In this document: piece after piece, positions 29,956 through 38,188 of the stretch
How the letters are laid out: each line of letters opens with the position of its first letter
Numbering within the stretch: the stretch's first letter is position 1
Assembly: GCF_016907955.1 (NCBI RefSeq)
Contig: NZ_JAFBCX010000003.1
Coordinates: forward strand, 682,001 to 746,000
From: Lentzea nigeriaca
GTDB taxonomy: Bacteria; Actinomycetota; Actinomycetes; Mycobacteriales; Pseudonocardiaceae
DNA: 64,000 nt
Reading direction: 5' to 3'
The notes under the pieces: generated by a model
Told to the model about the DNA's origin: nothing
What the model saw: only the letters and a program-made list of their open reading frames with translations
Database searches by the model: none
Program-made: the position numbers and the translations under genes

Positions 29956-32343
29956 GTGCCAGGTGGTCCCTCTCCGTTCTCCCCACGTACAGCAAACCGG
30001 TTCACCGGTGCCGCGACAGCCGTTCTGCTTGCGGCTGCAGGCGTCTCGGTGGTCCACGCACCGGCCTCGGCCGCCGTCATGTCGACCGTGTACGCCTCAG
30101 CAACCGGCTCCGGCACCGCCTGCTCGTCGGCCCAGCCGTGCTCGATCACCCAGGCCCAGACGTCGGTGCGCGCGATCGCGCCGTCGATGACCGGTGACAT
30201 CGTCGTTCAGCTCGCGGGCGGCACTTACACGTTGACCTCGCCGTTGACCTTCACGGCCGCCGACTCCGGCACCAACGGCTTCACCGTGACCTGGCAGGGC
30301 GCACCGGGCTCCGTGATCTCGGGAGGACAGAAGGTCACCGGCTGGACCCAGGCGGACAGCGCGAAGAACATCTGGAAGGCCAGTGTCGGCACCGGTTTCG
30401 ACGCCCGGCAGCTCCACGTCGACGGCAAGATCGCGACGAGGGCCCGCACCGCGATCAACCGGTCCGACTTCACGCTCACGTCCACGGGCATGACCTTCAC
30501 CAGCAGCGCGCTGTCGTACCTGAACAACCTCGGCAACAAGAGCAGGGTCGAGCTCGAGTCGGCCAACTCGTTCACCGACCGCTACACGCCGGTGCAGTCG
30601 ATCTCCGGCAACGCGATCACGATGCAGCAGCCGGCCTGGGACAACAACACCTGGGGCTGGGACACCGTCCAGAACCCGTTCAACCAGGCGGGTTTCTGGC
30701 TGGAGAACGCCAGGGAGTTCCTCGACTCCGAGGGCGAGTGGTACCTCGACACCGCCACCGGCACGCTCTACTACAAGCCGTTGGCTGGGCAGAACATCGC
30801 GAACGCCGACGTGGAGCTCCCACGGTTGCAGTCGCTGGTGAACGTCGGCGGCACGTATGACGCGCCGGCCCACAACATCTCCTTCACCGGGCTGCAGTTC
30901 TCGTACACGAGCTGGCTGCTGCCGAGCACGAGCGAGGGCTACGCGGACCAGCAAACCGGCGGCTACATCAAGGGCACGTGGAACACCAGGCCGTCCAACG
31001 CGTTCAGCAGCTGCGGCTCCGGCTGCAGCCAGTTCGAGTCGACCCGCCCCGGCTTCAGCCAGATGCCCGCGGCGGTCCAGGTCTCGGCCGCCAACGCCAT
31101 CACCTTCAGCGGCAGCAAGTTCACGAACCTCGGCCAGGTGGGCATCGGCATCGGCAACGACGCCAACGGCCACACCACCGGTGTCGGGCTCGGCGCGAAC
31201 AACATCACGGTCACCGGCAGCACCTTCGAACAGATCTCGGCCGGCGGCATCGTCGTCGGCGGCATGCGGGCCGACGCGCACCACCCGAGCGACAGCCGGA
31301 TGACGGTCCAGAACATCGTCCTCAGCAACAACAAGGTCCACGACGTCGCTCTCGAGTACCGCAGCCACGTCGGAATCCTGGTCACCTACGCCACGAACGC
31401 GACGATCTCGCACAACGAGATCTACAACCTGCCGTACTCGGGCCTCAACCTGGGTTACGGCTGGGGCATCAACGATCCCGGTGGCAGCCAGGAGTACCAG
31501 AACCGCGGCACCTACAACTACCAGCCGCTCTACACCACGGCGACGACCGCGAAGAACAACCTGGTCATCGGCAACTACCTCCACGACACGATGACGACCA
31601 TGTCCGACGGCGGCGGGTTCTACATGTTGTCCGCGAGCCCCGGCACGGTGCTCAAGCAGAACTACTTCAGGACCATGAACCGCGGCTTCGACATGTACTT
31701 CGACGAAGGCTCGCGCTACGTCTCGGTGACGAACAACGTCTACCAGGGCGGCTGGAACTGGGCCCACGCGAACGCCAACGCCAACAACCACACCGGCGAC
31801 CTCACGCTGACCGACAACTGGTCCGACCACAACGGCGCCGACATCACGAACGGCACGCGGGGCAACACCGTCACGGGCACCGTCTTCGTCAGCAACGGGT
31901 CCTGGCCGGGCGGCGCGCAGAACGTGATGGCGGCCGCCGGTGTCCAGCCGACCCAGAACGTGAAGCTCGTGGGCTGGCAGTCGGGCCGCTGTGCCGACAT
32001 CAACGGCGCGTCCAAGACGAGCGGTGTGCAGGTCCAGCTGTGGGACTGCTCCGGTGCCACGAACCAGCGCTGGACCTACACCTCGGGCAAGCAGCTGGTG
32101 GTGTACGGGAACAAGTGCCTCGACGCGTTCGGCGCCGGGACGGCGAACGGCACGGCGGTCGTGATCTGGGACTGCAACGGCGGCACGAACCAGCAGTGGA
32201 ACGTCAACGCCAACGGCACTATCACCGGCGTGCAGGCCGGGCGGTGCCTGGAGGCGAGTGGCCAGGGCACCGGCAACGGGACGAAGCTGCAGCTGTGGGA
32301 CTGCTGGGGCGGCGCCAACCAGCAGTGGAACCTGACTTCCTGA
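29956..32343 (+). CDS. Secreted right-handed beta-helix glycosidase (GH141-like) with ricin/CBM13 domain (copy 1)
   Basis: A 795-residue secreted protein: signal peptide (about 1-40), a large right-handed parallel beta-helix (about 45-660) and a C-terminal ricin-type lectin of three QxW repeats (about 670-795, with GGTNQQWN and GGANQQW). Relatives include GH141 enzymes, some of which remove L-fucose from rhamnogalacturonan II while others act on xylan. Its promoter shares the GntR operator of the deoxyhexose transporter, which favours fucose or rhamnose release. The start is GTG 29956 after TAGGAG. A full-length paralogue is at 56827. The GH141 label is by resemblance and needs a profile search. 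Confidence 0.7.
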   Translation: MPGGPSPFSPRTANRFTGAATAVLLAAAGVSVVHAPASAAVMSTVYASATGSGTACSSAQPCSITQAQTSVRAIAPSMTGDIVVQLAGGTYTLTSPLTFTAADSGTNGFTVTWQGAPGSVISGGQKVTGWTQADSAKNIWKASVGTGFDARQLHVDGKIATRARTAINRSDFTLTSTGMTFTSSALSYLNNLGNKSRVELESANSFTDRYTPVQSISGNAITMQQPAWDNNTWGWDTVQNPFNQAGFWLENAREFLDSEGEWYLDTATGTLYYKPLAGQNIANADVELPRLQSLVNVGGTYDAPAHNISFTGLQFSYTSWLLPSTSEGYADQQTGGYIKGTWNTRPSNAFSSCGSGCSQFESTRPGFSQMPAAVQVSAANAITFSGSKFTNLGQVGIGIGNDANGHTTGVGLGANNITVTGSTFEQISAGGIVVGGMRADAHHPSDSRMTVQNIVLSNNKVHDVALEYRSHVGILVTYATNATISHNEIYNLPYSGLNLGYGWGINDPGGSQEYQNRGTYNYQPLYTTATTAKNNLVIGNYLHDTMTTMSDGGGFYMLSASPGTVLKQNYFRTMNRGFDMYFDEGSRYVSVTNNVYQGGWNWAHANANANNHTGDLTLTDNWSDHNGADITNGTRGNTVTGTVFVSNGSWPGGAQNVMAAAGVQPTQNVKLVGWQSGRCADINGASKTSGVQVQLWDCSGATNQRWTYTSGKQLVVYGNKCLDAFGAGTANGTAVVIWDCNGGTNQQWNVNANGTITGVQAGRCLEASGQGTGNGTKLQLWDCWGGANQQWNLTS

Positions 32344-32362
32344 CGACGAGCACCCTGCGCCG

Positions 32363-33076
32363 TCAGCGGGTTTCGTCGCGGCCCACGTGCTCGCGCAACC
32401 ACCGTTCCGTGGTGTTGACGTGCACGAGGGCCGCGGCCTGCGCCAGCGCGGCGTCCCTGTCCACCAGCGCCTGGTAGATCGCCTCGTGCTCGGCGAGGGT
32501 GCGGCTCGCGGCGTTGTCGTCGACCAGCCCGCGCCACACCCTGCCCCGGACCGTGCGGCTGGAGATGCCCTCCAGCAACGTGGTGAGCGTGGCGTTGCCG
32601 GTGGCCGCGACGACCGCGCGGTGGAAGGCGGCGTCGTGGGCATTGAGCAGCTCGACGTCGTCGCGGGCCGCGCGCATCGCGTCGAGGTGCCGTTCGACCT
32701 CCTGCAGCTCGCGTGCGGAGATGCGGGTGGCGGCGAGTCCGGTCGCGATCGGCTCGAACAGCCTGCGGACCTCCGTGAGCTCGAGCAGCGTGTCGCCGCG
32801 CAGCAGCTCCACCGCGGAGGAGATGCCGCCGAGCAGCACCTCCGGTTCGAGGCTCGTCACGTACGTGCCGTCGCCGCGCCGGATCTCCAGGACACGGGCC
32901 ACGACCAAAGCCTTGACCGCCTCGCGCATGAGGTTGCGGGACAGGCCCAGTTCGGCGGCCAGCTGCTGCTCCGGCGGGAGCTTGGATCCCGGCGGCAGCT
33001 CACCCGACCCGATCAGGTCCCTGATGCGGTCGATCGCCTTGTCGGTCAGTGACACCGCAGGAGGATAGCAATACAT
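32363..33076 (-). CDS. GntR/FadR-type regulator of the fucose operon
   Basis: A 237-residue FadR-type regulator: winged helix (about 10-75; LSRNLMREAVKALVVARVLEIRRGDGTYV) and FCD domain (about 90-225). It is divergent from the L-fuconate dehydratase operon and distinct in sequence from the two paralogous GntR proteins at 21948 and 55839. GACATGGGATGTC palindromic motifs lie between it and the operon. ATG 33076 was chosen with GAGGTGGG upstream; the longer frame to 33130 would run over the operator. It ends 19 bases from the convergent beta-helix gene. Confidence 0.86.
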   Translation of the reverse strand: MYCYPPAVSLTDKAIDRIRDLIGSGELPPGSKLPPEQQLAAELGLSRNLMREAVKALVVARVLEIRRGDGTYVTSLEPEVLLGGISSAVELLRGDTLLELTEVRRLFEPIATGLAATRISARELQEVERHLDAMRAARDDVELLNAHDAAFHRAVVAATGNATLTTLLEGISSRTVRGRVWRGLVDDNAASRTLAEHEAIYQALVDRDAALAQAAALVHVNTTERWLREHVGRDETR

Positions 33077-33093
33077 CCCACCTCTACCCCCAA

Positions 33094-33106
33094 GACATGG
33101 GATGTC
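33094..33106. promoter_or_regulatory. Palindromic site, probable GntR operator (gntR side)
   Basis: GACAT-GGG-ATGTC is a perfect 5-bp inverted repeat with a 3-bp centre, 17 bases upstream of the gntR start. The half-site ACATCCCA recurs at 33073. It would allow autoregulation. Confidence 0.6.
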
Positions 33107-33177
33107 GCCCTGCTTCGTCACGTGACGCATTTCCCAGTTCTAGCTGGACTTTTCAGGTGCCCCGCCCACTTCAACCC

Positions 33178-33220
33178 TGGACACTCCACCGTTCGTGGCC
33201 TATAAATCCATCCCATGTCC
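33178..33220 (+). promoter_or_regulatory. Promoter and operator of the fucose operon
   Basis: TGGACA (33178) and TATAAA (33202-33207) are 18 bp apart. CATCCCATGTC (33210-33220), which matches 11 of 13 bases of the palindrome at 33094 read from the other strand, directly follows the -10 box. Confidence 0.6.
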
Positions 33221-33276
33221 GCTCACTGATCATTGCACGACGGACACGCAGCTGACACGCGACGAGGGAGTCTGCG

Positions 33277-34599
33277 ATGCCACGGACCGAGCTGATCACT
33301 GCGGTGGACGCGGTGGACGTGCGGTTTCCGACCTCCCGCGAGCTGGACGGCTCCGACGCGTTGAATCCCGAGCCGGACTACTCGGCCGCGTACGTGACCA
33401 TCCGCACGAGCGATGGCGCGGAAGGCCACGGACTCGCGTTCACCGTGGGGCGGGGCAACGACGTCCAGGTCGCCGCCGTGCGCGCGCTGGCTCCGCTGGT
33501 AACCGGTCTGGCCGTGAACGACGTCCTGGACGACCTCGGTGCCTTCTCGCGCCGGCTCACCGGTGACAGCCAGCTGCGGTGGCTCGGCCCGGAGAAGGGT
33601 GCCGTCCACATGGCGGCGGCCGCGATCGTCAACGCGATCTGGGACCTCTACGGGCGCAGGGAAGGAAAACCGGTCTGGCAGCTGCTGTCCGAGATGACGC
33701 CGGAGCAGCTGGTCGACCTCGTCGACTTCCGCTACCTGAGCGACGCCCTCACCCGTGACGAGGCGCTCGCCATCCTCCGCCGCGCGGAGCCCGGTCGCGC
33801 CGCGCGCGCCAACCACCTGCTGCACAACGGTTATCCCGCGTACACGACCACTCCCGGCTGGCTCGGTTACGACGACGAGAAGCTCGTGCGGCTGTCGCGG
33901 CAGGCCGTCGACGACGGGTTCACGCTGATCAAGCTGAAGGTCGGCGCGGACGCCCTCGACGACATGCGTCGCCTGCGGCTGGCCCGCGAGACGGTCGGGC
34001 CCGGCATCAGGATCGCCGTCGACGCCAACCAGGCGTGGGGTGTGCGGCAGGCCATCGACTGGATGGCGAAACTCGCGCCGTACGACCCGTACTGGATCGA
34101 GGAGCCGACGTCACCCGACGACCTCCTCGGCCACGCCGCGATCCGCAGGGCCGTGGCGCCGGTGAAGGTCGCCACCGGCGAACACACCCACAACCAGGTG
34201 ATGTTCAAGCAACTGCTGCAGCTGGAGGCGATCGACGTCCTGCAGCTCGACGCGTGCCGCACCGCGGGCGTCACCGAGAACGTCGCCATCCTGTTGCTGG
34301 CAGCCAAGTTCGGCGTCCCGGTCTGCCCGCACGCGGGCGGGGTCGGGCTGTGCGAGATGGTCCAGCACCTCGCGATGTTCGACTACGTCGCCGTCAGCGG
34401 CACCACCGAGAACCGCTTCATCGAGTACGTCGACCACCTGCACGAGCACTTCACCGATCCGGTGCACGTCCACGACGGCCACTACCTCGCACCGACGGCT
34501 CCCGGCATCAGCGCCGAGCTGCACCCCACGTCCGTCGCCGCCCACCGCTTCCCCGACGGGCCCGTCTGGAACCTCACACCCGATCCCGCCACCCGTTAG
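33277..34599 (+). CDS. fucD: L-fuconate dehydratase
   Basis: A 440-residue enolase-superfamily enzyme that removes water from L-fuconate to give 2-keto-3-deoxy-L-fuconate. The segment [13 protein letters not shown] is characteristic of FucD. The general base is in LIKLKVGAD, the metal ligands in [14 protein letters not shown] and ATGEHTHN, and the second catalytic His in CPHAGGVGL. The length equals the family's. It heads an operon with a ribose-type importer and a fucosidase, but the dehydrogenase, lactonase and hydrolase steps must come from the operon at 18.4-21.9 kb. Confidence 0.92.
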   Translation: MPRTELITAVDAVDVRFPTSRELDGSDALNPEPDYSAAYVTIRTSDGAEGHGLAFTVGRGNDVQVAAVRALAPLVTGLAVNDVLDDLGAFSRRLTGDSQLRWLGPEKGAVHMAAAAIVNAIWDLYGRREGKPVWQLLSEMTPEQLVDLVDFRYLSDALTRDEALAILRRAEPGRAARANHLLHNGYPAYTTTPGWLGYDDEKLVRLSRQAVDDGFTLIKLKVGADALDDMRRLRLARETVGPGIRIAVDANQAWGVRQAIDWMAKLAPYDPYWIEEPTSPDDLLGHAAIRRAVAPVKVATGEHTHNQVMFKQLLQLEAIDVLQLDACRTAGVTENVAILLLAAKFGVPVCPHAGGVGLCEMVQHLAMFDYVAVSGTTENRFIEYVDHLHEHFTDPVHVHDGHYLAPTAPGISAELHPTSVAAHRFPDGPVWNLTPDPATR

Positions 34600-34609
34600 G
34601 AGATCCGCT

Positions 34610-35653
34610 GTGAACACCAGTTCTCGCACCTGTCTGGGCATCGTTCTCGCCGTCGTCCTCAGCGCTTGCGGCACTTCGGGTTCCGGCGGCGGCGGGCCGG
34701 TGGTCGGTGTCGACTACCCGCGGTCCGACACCGACTTCTGGAACTCCTACATCAAGTACACCCCGGAGTCCGCCAAGGAGCTGGGGCTGGAGCTCAAAAC
34801 CACCAACTCGCAGAACGACGTCGCCAAGCTCGCTGCCAACGTCCAGACGTTCATCAGCCAGGGCGTCAAGGGTGTCGCGATGGCACCCCAGGACACCGCG
34901 GCCATCGCACCCGCGCTGGAACAGCTGGCCGCCAAGAAGATCCCGGTCGTCACGGTCGACACCCGGCCGGACAGCGGTGACGTGTTCATGGTCGTCCGCG
35001 CGGACAACCGGGCCTACGGCGAGAAGGCGTGCCGGTTCCTCGGCGCGAAGCTCGCAGGCAAGGGCAAGGTCGTGATGCTGCAGGGAGACCTCGCGTCGAT
35101 CAACGGCAGGGACCGGACCGAGGCGTTCAACGACTGCATGAAGGCCAACTACCCCGGCATCACGGTTCTCGGCGAGGCCACGAACTGGGACGGTGCGGTC
35201 GCGGCGCAGAAGCTGCAGACCGACCTCACCGCCAACCCCGACATCAAGGGCGTCTACATGCAGTCGAGCTTCGCCCTCTCCGGAACGCTGCAGGTGCTCA
35301 AGCAGAAGGACCTGCTGGTCGGCCCCTCGGACCCCAAGCACGTCTTCATCGTCTCCAACGACGGGATCCCCGAGGAGCTCAAGAACATCGCGGACGGTCA
35401 CGTCGACGCCACCGTCTCGCAGCCGGCCGACCTCTACGCCAAGTACGCCCTGCAGTACCTGAAGGCCGCGATCAACGGCGAGTCGTTCAAGCCGGGCAAG
35501 ACCGACCACGACAGCACGATCGTCCAGGTCCGCGACGGGCTGCTGGAGGACCAGCTCTCCGCTCCCCTGGTGACCGCGGACGGCGGCACGTTCGACGGCG
35601 TGCCGAGCCTCAAGCACGACGACAAGTCCTTGTGGGGCAACAAACTCCAGTGA
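34610..35653 (+). CDS. Periplasmic-binding-protein-type lipoprotein for sugar import
   Basis: A 347-residue RbsB-type sugar-binding lipoprotein with a clear lipobox (LSAC, Cys 20). It belongs to the ribose/galactose class of importers, which take up monosaccharides. Its place between FucD and a fucosidase makes L-fucose (or L-galactose) the probable ligand. The GTG start at 34610 follows TAGGAG that overlaps the fucD stop. Confidence 0.86.
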   Translation: MNTSSRTCLGIVLAVVLSACGTSGSGGGGPVVGVDYPRSDTDFWNSYIKYTPESAKELGLELKTTNSQNDVAKLAANVQTFISQGVKGVAMAPQDTAAIAPALEQLAAKKIPVVTVDTRPDSGDVFMVVRADNRAYGEKACRFLGAKLAGKGKVVMLQGDLASINGRDRTEAFNDCMKANYPGITVLGEATNWDGAVAAQKLQTDLTANPDIKGVYMQSSFALSGTLQVLKQKDLLVGPSDPKHVFIVSNDGIPEELKNIADGHVDATVSQPADLYAKYALQYLKAAINGESFKPGKTDHDSTIVQVRDGLLEDQLSAPLVTADGGTFDGVPSLKHDDKSLWGNKLQ

Positions 35654-35665
35654 GCAGGAGGCGAC

Positions 35666-37171
35666 ATGGTCGCAGCGCCGCCCGTCGTCGAGGCGACGGG
35701 AGTGACGAAGCGGTACGGGTCGACGGTGGCCCTGCGCGACGCCGCCATCACCATCGAGCAGGGCCAGACCCATGCGCTGGTCGGACGGAACGGAGCGGGC
35801 AAGTCCACCCTGGTGTCCGTCCTCACCGGACTCCAGGCGCCGGACGAGGGCACCATCACGTTCGGCGGTGAGCCCGCTCCCCGGCTCACCGACCGCGACG
35901 CGTGGCGGCAGCGTGTGGCGTGCGTCTACCAGAAGTCCACCATCCTGCCGGAGCTGACGGTCGCCGAGAACCTGTTCCTCAACCGGCACGACCACGGCCG
36001 CAGCGGCCTGATCAGCTGGAAGACGGTGCGCACCAAGGCACGCGAGCTGCTCGACACCTGGTCGGTCGACGTGGACGTGCGGCTGCCCGCCGGCGAGCTG
36101 GACGTCGAGCAGCGTCAGTTCGTGGAGATCGCGAGAGCGCTCTCGTTCGGCGCCCGCTTCATCATCCTCGACGAACCGACCGCCCAGCTCGACGCCGCCG
36201 CCATCGCGAGGCTCTTCGGCCGCATCGCCGAACTCCAGCGGCAGGGCGTCACGTTCCTGTTCATCAGCCACCACCTGCAGGAGGTCTACGAGATCTGCGA
36301 CGTCGTCACCGTGTTCCGCGACGCCCGGCACGTGCTGACCACCACGGTCGACTCGCTCCCCCGCGCCGACCTGGTGGCGGCGATGACGGGTGAGGCGGCA
36401 ACGGAAACCGGCGCCGGCCGCCGTACTCCGGCCGAGCACGCCGCCCCGGTGCTGGAGATGACGGACGCGACGTTGCCAGGCACGTACGAGGACGTGTCGT
36501 TCCACGTCCGCGCGGGCGAGATCGTCGGCCTGGCCGGTGCGGCGAGCAGCGGCCGGGTCGAGATCGCCGAGACGATCGCGGGCCTGCGCGCCCCGACCGA
36601 AGGCTCGCTGGAGATCGCGGGCACCCGCCCGCGGCCCGGCAGCGTGCCCGCGGCACTGCGGGCGGGTGTCGGCTTCGTCCCGCAGGACCGCCATCACCAG
36701 GGTTACGTCGCGCAGATGTCGATTGCGGACAACGGAACCCTGACGATCCCGGACCGCCTGGGCCCAGCCGGTTTCATCGACGGACGCCGCCGGGACGGCT
36801 TCGCCCGCGACATGATCGGCAAGCTCGCGATCAAGACACCGGGACCGGAGCTGCCGGTGTCCGGACTCTCCGGCGGCAACCAGCAGAAGGTCGTGATGGC
36901 CCGCGCACTGGCGAACAACCCGAAGCTGCTGGTGCTGATCAACCCGACCGCCGGCGTCGACGTGCGGTCGAAGGAGTTCCTCCTCGGCAAGGTGGAGGAG
37001 GTCGCCGAGTCCGGTGCCGGGGTCGTCATCGCGTCCGACGAGCTCGACGACCTGCGTCTGTGCGACCGGGTCCTCGTGGTGTTCGGGGGACGCGTGGTAG
37101 CCGAGATGCCGCGCGGGTGGCACGACCACCGGCTGGTGGCCGCGATGGAAGGAGTCGAGCTCGATGACTGA
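35666..37171 (+). CDS. Monosaccharide ABC transporter ATPase (RbsA/MglA type)
   Basis: A 501-residue double ATPase. The first half has an intact Walker A (GRNGAGKST), Q-loop and Walker B (FIILDEPTAQLD). The second half has a degenerate P-loop (GLAGAASSGRVE) but a full signature (LSGGNQQKV), the usual asymmetry of this class. It powers the importer formed by the flanking genes. The permease gene overlaps its end by 8 bases. Confidence 0.92.
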   Translation: MVAAPPVVEATGVTKRYGSTVALRDAAITIEQGQTHALVGRNGAGKSTLVSVLTGLQAPDEGTITFGGEPAPRLTDRDAWRQRVACVYQKSTILPELTVAENLFLNRHDHGRSGLISWKTVRTKARELLDTWSVDVDVRLPAGELDVEQRQFVEIARALSFGARFIILDEPTAQLDAAAIARLFGRIAELQRQGVTFLFISHHLQEVYEICDVVTVFRDARHVLTTTVDSLPRADLVAAMTGEAATETGAGRRTPAEHAAPVLEMTDATLPGTYEDVSFHVRAGEIVGLAGAASSGRVEIAETIAGLRAPTEGSLEIAGTRPRPGSVPAALRAGVGFVPQDRHHQGYVAQMSIADNGTLTIPDRLGPAGFIDGRRRDGFARDMIGKLAIKTPGPELPVSGLSGGNQQKVVMARALANNPKLLVLINPTAGVDVRSKEFLLGKVEEVAESGAGVVIASDELDDLRLCDRVLVVFGGRVVAEMPRGWHDHRLVAAMEGVELDD

Positions 37172-38180
37172 CACCCAGACCGCAGTCACCACTGCCTCCC
37201 CGGCCCCCACCAGCCGGAAGATCGCCATCGCCCGGCTGCGCGACCTCGCCCTGATCCCCGCGATCATCGTGATCGCGATCGTCGGCCAGCTGGTCAGCCC
37301 GGTCTTCCTGCGCGGCGACAACCTCGTCAACGTCCTGCAGACCATGTCCGAGATCGCGATCCTGGTCCTGGCGCAGACCCTGGTGCTGATCGTCAAGAAG
37401 ATGGACCTGTCACTGGAGTCCACGGTCGGCCTCGCGCCCGGTGTCGCCGCCTGGCTCACCGTGCCGGTCGGCGCCGGGCACGGGCTCGGCCTGCTGCCCG
37501 GTGGCTGGTCGGTGCCGATCACACTGGCGGTCGGCGTGGTCATCGGCGTGATCAACGCGTTGTTCATCATCCGGTTCGGGCTCAACGGGTTCATCGTCAC
37601 GCTCGGCATGCTGATCGTGTTGCGCGGCATCCTCACCGGCATCTCGGGCGGCCAGACGTTCTTCCGGCTGCCCGCGTCCATGCTCTACCTCGGCACGACG
37701 CAGTGGCTCGGCATGCCGGCGTCGGTCTGGCTGTGCCTGATCCTGTTCGCCGCGGGCATCGTGGTGCTCGGGTTCACGAGTTTCGGCCGGTCCCTCTACG
37801 CGATCGGCGGGAACGTCGACGCGGCGAAGGCCGCGGGCATCCGCACCGATCGGGTGCTGTGGATCGTGATCGTGACGGCGAGCCTGCTCGCGGCGCTCAG
37901 CGGTCTGCTGCTGTCCGGGCGGCTCGCCTCGGTCGCCTCGGCGCAGGGCAACGGTTACATCTTCACCGTGTTCGCCGCCGCGGTCATCGGTGGCATCAGT
38001 CTCAACGGCGGAAAGGGAACGATGTTCGGTGCCTTCACCGGCATCCTGCTGCTGTTCCTGATCCAGAACGTGCTGACGCTCGCGGGCGTTCCCGCCCAGT
38101 GGATCGGCGCGCTCAACGGCACGATCATCCTCATCGCGCTGGCCTTGTCCCGCGTCACCGGAGGCAAGGCCCAGGAGTAG
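37164..38180 (+). CDS. Monosaccharide ABC transporter permease (RbsC type)
   Basis: A 338-residue permease with about eight to ten hydrophobic helices and the family blocks INALFIIRFGLNGFIVTLG and AIGGNVDAAKAAGI. It completes a three-part monosaccharide importer, probably for L-fucose. The start ATG lies inside the ATPase gene end. Confidence 0.9.
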   Translation: MTDTQTAVTTASPAPTSRKIAIARLRDLALIPAIIVIAIVGQLVSPVFLRGDNLVNVLQTMSEIAILVLAQTLVLIVKKMDLSLESTVGLAPGVAAWLTVPVGAGHGLGLLPGGWSVPITLAVGVVIGVINALFIIRFGLNGFIVTLGMLIVLRGILTGISGGQTFFRLPASMLYLGTTQWLGMPASVWLCLILFAAGIVVLGFTSFGRSLYAIGGNVDAAKAAGIRTDRVLWIVIVTASLLAALSGLLLSGRLASVASAQGNGYIFTVFAAAVIGGISLNGGKGTMFGAFTGILLLFLIQNVLTLAGVPAQWIGALNGTIILIALALSRVTGGKAQE

Positions 38181-38188
38181 GAGTTCGC

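Noticed and set aside
30097..32643. 848-codon minus-strand frame over the beta-helix gene
   Set aside because: Shadow of the plus-strand gene; no domain, no ribosome site, composition like other antisense frames.
34574..37681. 1035-codon open frame on the minus strand
   Set aside because: It lies antisense to a clear binding protein and ATPase; it is low-complexity and rich in Arg, Asp, Gly and Val, the usual shadow frame of high-GC genes.
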